The notes beneath the pieces were generated by a model, which did not search any database, was not told where the DNA came from, and worked only from the letters and a program-made list of their open reading frames with translations. The position numbers and the translations under genes are program-made. A stretch of 64,000 bases of DNA from Oscillospiraceae bacterium (GTDB lineage: Bacteria > Bacillota > Clostridia > Oscillospirales > Ruminococcaceae): positions 1,550,001 to 1,614,000 of the forward strand of contig BQOK01000001.1 of NCBI GenBank assembly GCA_022835495.1. The letters run 5' to 3'. How positions within the stretch are numbered: position 1 is the stretch's first letter; each line of letters begins with the position of its first letter. Shown piece by piece: positions 57,968-64,000 of this stretch.

Positions 57968-58882
57968 ATGCCGTACAACAGCGCAAAATATGAATTCCTC
58001 TTTGACCTTTCCGGAGAGAACACCGAAAGGGCGTTTGATCGGTTTCGGCACAGGAATGTTTTTCGTTATCGTACCCGCACGATCAAGGCGGGAAATGTGC
58101 TTGAAGTTGAGATATTCCCGATATGGAACACGCAAAACGAGGTTCGAGAGGCAAAGAAGCACACAACACGGGAAGCACAAAAGAACCTGAATGATAAAAA
58201 CGCAAAAAAGAAGTTCATTCGGAAGATCAATGCGAATTTCACGGAAGAAGACCTTTGCGTAACGCTGACATATTCAAACGGCTTTGTTCCGGACGAAGAA
58301 CAGGCGCGCCGCGATATTCGGAATTACCTTCGCAGGGTGCGGGAGTATCGCCGGAAGAATGGCCTTCCAGAATTGAAATACGCCTATGTGATTGAGTTCG
58401 GCGGGAAAGATGGGCGGCGCAAGCGTGTTCACCATCATGTCATAATGTCCGGCATGGATCGGGACAAAGCCGAAGCCCTTTGGAATGGCCGCGGGTACGC
58501 AAACGCCCGCCGCCTGCAACCGGACGATTACGGATTAGAAGCCCTTGCGCGCTATATGACGAAGGAGCCAAACGGCGGCAAACGGTGGGCGGCAAGCAAA
58601 AACCTTGTTGATCCGAAAATCACGGAGGCCGACACCAAAATAAGCCGCCGCAAGGTGGAACAGATGGCCGAAGACTTCGAGGCGAAACCCGCCGCGATCT
58701 TCGCCGCGCTTTTCCCTGAATACAGCTTCAACGAATGCGCCGTGCGGCATTCGGATTTTGTGGCGGGCGCGTACATATACGCAAAATTGCACCGGAAGGC
58801 CGCGCCGCCGCAGAAGCAGAAAAAGAAACGGAGGGTACGCAATGAACACAACGGAAATGATGGTAATTTGCCGCGAAGTTGA
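57968..58882 (+). CDS. HUH-type replication protein
   Basis: The 304-residue protein has EEDLCVTLTYSNGF, the metal-binding histidines in RVHHHVIMSG and a candidate catalytic Tyr in LARYMTKEP. This is the layout of rolling-circle Rep proteins related to filamentous phage G2P and plasmid Rep. It would nick an origin, perhaps in the structured region upstream. ATG 57968 follows GGGAGGAAACAAC. Its last bases overlap the next gene. Confidence 0.8.
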   Translation: MPYNSAKYEFLFDLSGENTERAFDRFRHRNVFRYRTRTIKAGNVLEVEIFPIWNTQNEVREAKKHTTREAQKNLNDKNAKKKFIRKINANFTEEDLCVTLTYSNGFVPDEEQARRDIRNYLRRVREYRRKNGLPELKYAYVIEFGGKDGRRKRVHHHVIMSGMDRDKAEALWNGRGYANARRLQPDDYGLEALARYMTKEPNGGKRWAASKNLVDPKITEADTKISRRKVEQMAEDFEAKPAAIFAALFPEYSFNECAVRHSDFVAGAYIYAKLHRKAAPPQKQKKKRRVRNEHNGNDGNLPRS

Positions 58883-59105
58883 CCGAACAACGGGCGAAAT
58901 AGCGGTTTACCGGATTGAAACCGAAGTAACCGAAAGTCTGATTTTCAAATTGAGGCTTCGCGCGCGCCTGAACCCCGAATTGCAATACTTTGTCACGACA
59001 AAAGCGCATTATGAAGGCTTCGGGAATACGATCACGGCGGTTTTGAAGCGAAGAACCGTAACGCCCGCGGCCATTGCACGCGTTGGCGGGATCGTCCAGC
59101 TTTGA
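58842..59105 (+). CDS. Phage protein of unknown function
   Basis: The 87-residue protein (MMVICREVDRTTGEIAVYRI near its start) is not recognised. GGAGGGTACGCA precedes the ATG. It overlaps the Rep gene end. Confidence 0.55.
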   Translation: MNTTEMMVICREVDRTTGEIAVYRIETEVTESLIFKLRLRARLNPELQYFVTTKAHYEGFGNTITAVLKRRTVTPAAIARVGGIVQL

Positions 59106-59118
59106 GGGGGTGCGCGCG

Positions 59119-59397
59119 GTGGTAGAAAATCCGGAGATTGGCGGGCAATATTGGTTTGTTACGGACATTTGGGAACGCTTCTGCCCTGTCCCCGTGACAA
59201 TCGTTGCCGTGAACGAAGAATACGGCGCATTCCTTGTCCGTTGGGATATTGGCGAAAGCGAATACTTCGAGCAATACGAAGGCGTGTGGCCGAACGAGCT
59301 ATACGAAACACGGGCAGGCGCGGCGGCAGAATGTCGAAGAAGAAACGCCTTGCCGTGTGGATATGTGGAAAAGGCGGTGAATTATCTTGAAGAATAA
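59119..59397 (+). CDS. Phage protein of unknown function
   Basis: The 92-residue protein contains PVTIVAVNEEYGAFLVRWDI. GTG 59119 follows GAGGGGG. It overlaps the next gene by 11 bases. Confidence 0.5.
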   Translation: MVENPEIGGQYWFVTDIWERFCPVPVTIVAVNEEYGAFLVRWDIGESEYFEQYEGVWPNELYETRAGAAAECRRRNALPCGYVEKAVNYLEE

Positions 59398-59785
59398 CGC
59401 CCCTTCCCTTCCGGTTCCAACGGAGAGCGTGGAACAACAATGCCTTTTCAGGTGGGCGGCATTTCAAAGCGGGCGTTTCCCTGAATTGGCGTTGCTTTAC
59501 CATGTGCCGAACGGCGGGAGCCGGAAGAAAGCAGAGGCCGGACGCTTCCGCGCCGAAGGCGTGAAGGCGGGTGTGCCGGATTTGTGCTTGCCCGTCGCCC
59601 GCGGCGGTTTTCACGGCCTTTACATAGAGCTAAAGCGGCAGAAAGGCAGTAAAACAAGCGACGATCAAAAAGCGTGGTTGTCAAACCTTGAAAAACAAGG
59701 CTATTTTGTGGCCTTGTGCAAAGGGTGGGAGGCCGCCGCAAAGGTAATTACAGAGTATTTGACAATGGGAGGCGAAGAAGGTTGA
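59387..59785 (+). CDS. VRR-NUC domain nuclease
   Basis: The 132-residue protein has the VRR-NUC pattern LLYHVPNGGSRKKAEAGRF, GVKAGVPDLCLPVARGG and LYIELKRQKG, with the catalytic Asp and ELK residues. These nucleases act on branched DNA in phage replication. TTG 59387 follows AAGGCGGTGAATTATC. Confidence 0.88.
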   Translation: MKNNAPSLPVPTESVEQQCLFRWAAFQSGRFPELALLYHVPNGGSRKKAEAGRFRAEGVKAGVPDLCLPVARGGFHGLYIELKRQKGSKTSDDQKAWLSNLEKQGYFVALCKGWEAAAKVITEYLTMGGEEG

Positions 59786-60222
59786 AAAAGAAGCGGTTTT
59801 TGAAGCTGGTTATGTCTTACGGTATCCAGCGGGACAAAGCGGCGCGCATGGCCGCCCGCGTTGGCAAATTCGGATTGTATGAAGCCCTGTTTTTGTCTTT
59901 GCGCCCGTCGCTGGCATTCTGGCAGATGGGCGCGGCGGTGCGCAAGGCTGGCCGGACGATCCGGCAGGCCGCCCGCGCTTTTGACGATATGTTCGCCGCA
60001 ATGGGGACAGCCCTTGCCGCCTGCTTCTCCCCTGCTTTGCGCGGGTATGTTGACGACGCGAAGGAGCGGGAACAGAAACAAGCGGATTTTTCGGCGGCGG
60101 GAAATATGTTCTTGCCGTCAACGCATGAAATCATAGCGGGCGCACAGCCCGAAGAGGAAAACACCGCGGCGCGCTGGTGGGTAAAGACACCAAACCCGAA
60201 TTACGGCAAGCCGCAGGCATAA
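59782..60222 (+). CDS. Phage protein of unknown function
   Basis: The 146-residue basic protein (KKKRFLKLVMSYGIQRDKAA) is helical and not recognised. TTG 59782 overlaps the previous stop and follows GGGAGGCGAAGAAGG. Confidence 0.55.
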   Translation: MKKKRFLKLVMSYGIQRDKAARMAARVGKFGLYEALFLSLRPSLAFWQMGAAVRKAGRTIRQAARAFDDMFAAMGTALAACFSPALRGYVDDAKEREQKQADFSAAGNMFLPSTHEIIAGAQPEEENTAARWWVKTPNPNYGKPQA

Positions 60223-60239
60223 GAAAGGCAGGGTTAAAC

Positions 60240-60470
60240 ATGGCGAAAATGTCTATGCGTGTGATTTTGAAGAGCGGCGCGGAATTTACGGTGAAATGCG
60301 ATAAATTCACGCTGAAAAGGAACGGGCTTGAACAGGTAACGGGATACAATATCAGCGGGATCACCGAAAACAAGCCCGTGTATCTGGATTTTGACGAAGT
60401 GGCCGCGATCGTCCGTGTATTTTCGGACGAAGCGGACGCGCCGCCCGAAGATGGCGGCAACGAAGAGTAA
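60240..60470 (+). CDS. Small phage protein
   Basis: The 76-residue protein (MRVILKSGAEFTVKCDKFTL) looks like a small beta-rich domain with an acidic tail. AAAGGCAGGGTTAAAC precedes the ATG, a variant of the shared start site. Confidence 0.55.
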   Translation: MAKMSMRVILKSGAEFTVKCDKFTLKRNGLEQVTGYNISGITENKPVYLDFDEVAAIVRVFSDEADAPPEDGGNEE

Positions 60471-60491
60471 ACGGAAAGCGAGGGTTCAGAC

Positions 60492-61118
60492 ATGGGCAAG
60501 AAAAAAACGGGCTTGATTACTGACGAAGTGCGGGAGCTGATAAACGAGGTCGCGCGGGAAACTGCTTCTATGGCCTATATTGACGGCATGGGCGGCGAAG
60601 TAAATTATTTCCGCGCAATGGAAAGTTTGCTTTTTAATTATAAAAAGCTGGCCGCGCTGGTGGCCGATTATGAAGCCTATACACATGTGGAGCTTCAAGG
60701 CCGAAGCGCGAGTATTTCAAGCTATTCCCCTTCGAGCGGGTACACATACCGCACGGAGGAAGATATACTTGACGAAATGAAGCGGGATAAAATCATATCT
60801 TACCACAGGACGCGGGCGCGCTTTGAAGAGATTGACCGCGTTGTAAAGCTGTTTGCAGAGCGAAAAGAATTCCATGTGATCCGCATGTATTACTTCGGAG
60901 AGGACGCGCAGGGCAACGAGCGTCCGACAGGCGCGGAGCCGTACACATGGGAAGCCATAGCCGCAGAGCTGGAGGGAATGGGGTTGATCCGTGACGCGAA
61001 GAGTGCGCGCAGATGGCGAAACAAAATCGTTAATGACATGGCCGTGTGCATGTTCGGGAAACCCGCGGCGGTTGGCGTGGGTACATACCGGAAGGAGCGG
61101 GACAAAGCAACGGATTAA
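60492..61118 (+). CDS. Sigma-like/ArpU-like late regulator
   Basis: The 208-residue protein has ETASMAYIDGMGGEVNYFRA and a C-terminal helix-turn-helix like sigma region 4 (YTWEAIAAELEGMGLIRDAK, then SARRWRNKIVNDMAVCMFG). Proteins in this position usually turn on late genes. The terminase region begins 170 bases on. Confidence 0.65.
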   Translation: MGKKKTGLITDEVRELINEVARETASMAYIDGMGGEVNYFRAMESLLFNYKKLAALVADYEAYTHVELQGRSASISSYSPSSGYTYRTEEDILDEMKRDKIISYHRTRARFEEIDRVVKLFAERKEFHVIRMYYFGEDAQGNERPTGAEPYTWEAIAAELEGMGLIRDAKSARRWRNKIVNDMAVCMFGKPAAVGVGTYRKERDKATD

Positions 61119-61228
61119 AACAGGCCGAAAAATGCCCGTTTCGCGCCCGTTTCGCGCCCTTGTGTGTACCGTCCATATATGCTATAATTATTACGCTGAT
61201 TAAATGCAAATAAACAGCACACTTCACA

Positions 61229-61262
61229 AGCCTTCGCGGGTTCGCCCGTGAGGGCTTTTTTT
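61229..61262 (+). terminator. Terminator before the late genes
   Basis: AGCCTTCGCGGG pairs with CCCGTGAGGGCT around a short loop and is followed by TTTTTTTATT. Confidence 0.75.
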
Positions 61263-61286
61263 ATTGTCCGAAAGGAGGCGGCAGGC

Positions 61287-61604
61287 GTGAAGGCATGGGC
61301 TGAACAGTTCTATAATTCGGACGCGTGGCGCGCGTGTCGCGAAGGCTTCTTGCAATCGAAAGGTTATCTTTGCGAACGATGTTCCACGCCCGACAATCCG
61401 GTTGTTGCGAAGATTGCACACCACAAAATCTATTTGACGAAGGAGAATATAAACAATCCGTACATTGCGCTTTCATGGGATAACTTGGAGGCACTTTGTC
61501 AAGATTGCCACAACAAGGAACACCACAGAGGCGAACGGAAGAAGCGTTATTCTTTCGACGCAAACGGAAATCTTGTATATCCCCCCCATTCGCCGCCGAA
61601 TTAG
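61287..61604 (+). CDS. HNH endonuclease
   Basis: The 105-residue protein has CERCSTPDNPVVAKIAHHKI, a DNLEALCQDCHNKEHH motif and a zinc ribbon, the phage HNH layout that assists the terminase. GTG 61287 follows AAAGGAGGCGGCAGGC. Confidence 0.9.
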   Translation: MKAWAEQFYNSDAWRACREGFLQSKGYLCERCSTPDNPVVAKIAHHKIYLTKENINNPYIALSWDNLEALCQDCHNKEHHRGERKKRYSFDANGNLVYPPHSPPN

Positions 61605-61712
61605 GGAGGGCGAAACACCGAGGGCGGGAGGTTAAAAAAACTCCGCAGGCGCGCGCATAACGGGTGTACCCGTGGGGGGTGTGGTTGACGGTGCAGAAAG
61701 GGGGCGTTTTTT

Positions 61713-61779
61713 GTGGCGACAAAGAAGGAGCTTACGAAAGAACAGAAGATCAAAAAAGAGATTGCCCGATTAAAGCGGG
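61713..61779 (+). pseudogene. Terminase small subunit, 5' fragment (split by IS3)
   Basis: GTG 61713 starts MATKKELTKEQKIKKEIARL-KR and is cut by the second IS3 copy. Removing the IS and one CGGG copy joins it in frame to 63115, giving 117 residues. Confidence 0.82.
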
Positions 61780-61857
61780 TGTGCCCTTCCCGGTTTCGTG
61801 GACAGTAAAAATGAAGAAAAAACAGAAAGAAACGCAGGATATCTTGTCGTATCACAC

Positions 61858-62682
61858 TCAGGCGGCGGGATGCTCAGACAAGGCACGCGCAAAGGCATCC
61901 GGAGGACGCCAGCCAATAGAGGAATGCGGGCGCACTGGGTTGTAAAAGGTCTCGATATAAGCGAAGACGTCTGCCATGGCTTGTGCCCTTGAGGCGAAAT
62001 GGCGCAGATGGACGCACTCGCACTTGAGGCAGCTGAAGAAGTTTTCGGCCACGGCGTTGTCATAGGGATCGCCCTTGCGGGACATGCTTTGCCGGATGCC
62101 GAGGCTGGCGAGACGCTGACGGTAAGCGTAGGCGGCGTATTGGACGCCGCGGTCGGAGTGGAAGATGAGGCCGGGCAGAGGCTTGCGGCGCCGGACGGCC
62201 ATGCCGAGGGCGGCGAGAGTGAGATTTGTGTCGATGCGGTCGGAGAAGGCGTAGCCGACGATCTGCTTTGTGCAAAGGTCTTTCACAACAGCGCAGTAGA
62301 GCCAGCCCTCGCCGGTGGGGATATAGGTAATATCGCCGACCCATGCGGTGTCTGGCTTGTCAAAGGAGAAGCGGCGCGCAAGGAGATTGGGCGCGATGGG
62401 GTGCGCGTGTCTTGAGTTGGTCGTGGCTTTGTAGGCACGCCTGCGCGTGGAGGAGATGTTCATCTCGTTCATCAGGCGGTGGATGCGCTTGCGCGAGCAG
62501 GAAAGCTGCGGGCGGATCAGGTGATACAGGCTGTCCAGCCCAAGGGCGGGATAACGCTGGTGCAGGCTCAGCAGCCGGCGTTTCAGTTCCTGATCCTTCT
62601 GCCGGCGCAAAGAGGGTTTGCGGCCCAGCCATTCGTAGTACCCGCTGCGGGAGACCTCCAGCAGTCGGCATACAAGTTCCAC
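61858..62682 (-). CDS. IS3-family transposase OrfB (copy 2)
   Basis: The 274-residue sequence is the same as that of copy 1, with catalytic residues in WVGDITYIP, FHSDRGVQYA and NAVAENFFSC. It is probably made as an OrfAB fusion. Confidence 0.92.
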   Translation of the reverse strand: MELVCRLLEVSRSGYYEWLGRKPSLRRQKDQELKRRLLSLHQRYPALGLDSLYHLIRPQLSCSRKRIHRLMNEMNISSTRRRAYKATTNSRHAHPIAPNLLARRFSFDKPDTAWVGDITYIPTGEGWLYCAVVKDLCTKQIVGYAFSDRIDTNLTLAALGMAVRRRKPLPGLIFHSDRGVQYAAYAYRQRLASLGIRQSMSRKGDPYDNAVAENFFSCLKCECVHLRHFASRAQAMADVFAYIETFYNPVRPHSSIGWRPPDAFARALSEHPAA

Positions 62683-62726
62683 AGAGGCCCCCGCGCGGGC
62701 CGTACGGATGTACCGGTACTTGTCCT

Positions 62727-63047
62727 CTATGGTTTGGAAAGTATGCCGACGGATTTTTTTAGGATGTCAATGACCCCGTCTTTCTCTTCAAGCTTCTTGC
62801 GCAGTGCTCGAATCTCCGTCTCCAGTTCGCGCAGGCGTCTGGCGTCGCGGTTTTGGCGGTCAGCTTGCCCCGGCGATGGTGCGCCCGCCGCTTTCAGCCA
62901 GCTGCGCAGCGTGTCGATGCAGATGCCGAGTTCCGCGGCCACCTCCCGGCTGGGCCGCCCCTGCTCGGTGACCATCCGCACTGCCCCCGCCTTGAAGGCC
63001 TCATCGTAACGCGGCGGCGCTGGGTGCTTTCGTTCTTTGGTTGACAT
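62727..63047 (-). CDS. IS3-family transposase OrfA (copy 2)
   Basis: The 106-residue sequence is the same as that of copy 1 (SREVAAELGICIDTLRSWLK). The seven-A slip site lies near its end on the minus strand. Confidence 0.92.
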   Translation of the reverse strand: MSTKERKHPAPPRYDEAFKAGAVRMVTEQGRPSREVAAELGICIDTLRSWLKAAGAPSPGQADRQNRDARRLRELETEIRALRKKLEEKDGVIDILKKSVGILSKP

Positions 63048-63114
63048 TTTTCATTACCCCTTTCCATTATACAGATTGTTTTTCTGTCCGGCAAATCGGG
63101 TATGGGGGCACGGG

Positions 63115-63401
63115 TTTTCAAAGACCTTGACAAAAACAAGTTGCAGACCGTGGAAAGCCTGATAAAAAACGCCGCGTTCATGGCCGTTTCGCTGGAAGAG
63201 CTACAAGAAATCATCAACGCCGAAGGCTATGTTGTGGAGTACCAGAACGGCGAAAACCAGAAAGGCACGAAGCAGAGCGACGCGGTGAAAACCCATATAG
63301 CAATGACGAAAAACCATGCCGCAATCATTAAGCAGTTGACCGATCTTGTGCCGCCTGAAAAGAAAAAAGAAAGTAAATTGCAGGCGTTGAGGGACGAATA
63401 A
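63115..63401 (+). pseudogene. Terminase small subunit (P27-like), 3' fragment
   Basis: The fragment contains FKDLDKNKLQTVESLIKNAA, FMAVSLEELQEIINAEGYVV and a KQLTDLVPPEKKKESKLQ tail, the P27-type small terminase pattern. Without the IS it follows EIARLKRV in frame. It overlaps the large terminase start by one base. Confidence 0.85.
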
Positions 63402-64000
63402 TGCCCTTTGCGAATTACATTTACGAATATTTTTCAGGTATTCAGAGCGGGAAATATACGGTTGGCAAATGGGTTCGGCTGATTTATGAAATCATCATAG
63501 CGGGGCTTGAACGGGGCGAATATTTCTTCAATGCGAAGAAGGCCAACAAAGCGATCAAGTTTATAGAAAACTTCTGTCACCATTGCGAAGGCCGCGAAGA
63601 CCTTTTGAAGCTGGAAGTATGGCAGAAGGCTTGTGTTTCCGTTATCTTCGGGATCGTGGACGCGGACGGCTTGCGCGTCTTCCGTGAAGTGTTTATTGTC
63701 ATAGGCCGGAAGAACGGCAAGACACTTTTTGCGTCGGCCATTATCGCATATATGGCGTATCTTGATGGAGAATACGGCGCGAAAATATATTGCCTTGCGC
63801 CGAAACTGGATCAAGCGGCCATTGTTTACGATAACTTTTACCAGATGTTGAAGAAAGAACCGGAGCTTGCGGAGCTGGCGAAAAAGCGGCGTTCCGATAT
63901 TTACATAGAGGACACGAACACGGTTGTTAAGCCGCTGGCGTTCAATGCAAAGAAAAGCGACGGCTTCAACCCGCATTTGGTCGTCAATGATGAGGTTGCA
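63401..64000 (+). CDS. Terminase large subunit (partial, runs off the edge)
   Basis: The first 200 residues include the ATPase motif EVFIVIGRKNGKTLFASAII (Walker A-like GRKNGKT) and YGAKIYCLAPKLDQAAIVYD, typical of phage packaging motors. The frame starts at ATG 63401 overlapping the small-subunit stop (TAATG) and continues past 64000. Confidence 0.92.
   Translation, partial: MPFANYIYEYFSGIQSGKYTVGKWVRLIYEIIIAGLERGEYFFNAKKANKAIKFIENFCHHCEGREDLLKLEVWQKACVSVIFGIVDADGLRVFREVFIVIGRKNGKTLFASAIIAYMAYLDGEYGAKIYCLAPKLDQAAIVYDNFYQMLKKEPELAELAKKRRSDIYIEDTNTVVKPLAFNAKKSDGFNPHLVVNDEVA

Larger units (their letters stand above)
61780..63110 (-). mobile_element. IS3-family insertion sequence, copy 2 (1331 bp)
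   Basis: This copy has the same length, ends and encoded proteins as the one at 27503-28833, in the opposite orientation. It is flanked by the 4-bp duplication CGGG (61776-61779 and 63111-63114). It interrupts the small terminase gene. Confidence 0.92.
49801..64000 (+). mobile_element. Prophage (left part; runs off the right edge)
   Basis: All genes from 49813 to the edge run on the plus strand and are short and closely packed, apart from the IS. They include methyltransferases, MazG-like, HUH Rep, VRR-NUC, HNH and terminase genes. No integrase is in the window, so it should lie beyond the right edge or be absent. The left border is approximate. Confidence 0.85.

Noticed and set aside
61664-61945. 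93-codon frame crossing into the IS
   Set aside because: It only joins phage sequence to antisense IS sequence; the real gene here is the split small terminase in another frame.
1-64000. CRISPR arrays
   Set aside because: No regularly spaced direct repeats of 25-40 bases were seen; the repeat clusters found are short words or inverted repeats.

Overview
The window looks like a chromosome segment of a GC-rich, low-oxygen Firmicute, most like the Oscillospiraceae (Faecalibacterium/Subdoligranulum/Gemmiger relatives). I infer this from protein flavour, strong AAGGAGG-type ribosome sites, DnaD/DnaI-type replication genes and the families of mobile elements. No 16S or tRNA gene was seen, so the taxon is an inference.

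Host backbone (about 1-10.9, 18.4-22.6 and 36.4-49.7 kb): rpsF (partial), a GNAT acetyltransferase, galU, a RING/zinc-ribbon membrane protein, prfB, a secreted protein, an OmpR-type two-component pair, an ArsR-like regulator with an MFS exporter, a rubredoxin/rubrerythrin-like protein with a ferredoxin, a copper ATPase fused to a CopZ-like domain, MATE and MFS transporters, a DnaD-DnaI-like pair, DegV, a surface protein operon with its own two-component system, a bactofilin and a polysaccharide deacetylase.

Two related serine-recombinase elements interrupt this backbone. Element 1 (10922-18374, 7453 bp) carries an ANT(6)-type aminoglycoside resistance gene, a P-loop kinase, an XRE regulator, a RepA_N-like protein, a MobV relaxase with a recognisable pMV158-type oriT, TnpW and the recombinase. 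Element 2 (22564-36440, 13877 bp, opposite orientation) carries the recombinase, TnpW, a VirE-like helicase, a CHC2 primase, a MobA/MobL relaxase broken by an IS3-family insertion, a MobQ-type oriT, an excisionase and an AT-rich cargo of an ABC exporter plus a NarL-type two-component system. Both elements sit at exactly the same codon, the Gly of the conserved KWExG motif, in two unrelated host XRE-family regulators. Joining the flanks restores both genes in frame. This shared, motif-level target is the most striking signal in the window.

From about 49.8 kb to the right edge lies a prophage. It has many small early genes, two adenine methyltransferases (one frameshifted in a G8 tract), a SleB-type hydrolase, an HUH-type Rep protein preceded by a roughly 150-nt near-continuous hairpin, a VRR-NUC protein, a sigma-like late regulator, HNH and the terminase genes. 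The small terminase gene is interrupted by a second copy of the same 1331-bp IS3-family element that broke the relaxase of element 2. Several early genes share a near-identical translation-initiation sequence. In both IS cases, removing the IS and one copy of its target duplication gives an uninterrupted reading frame.
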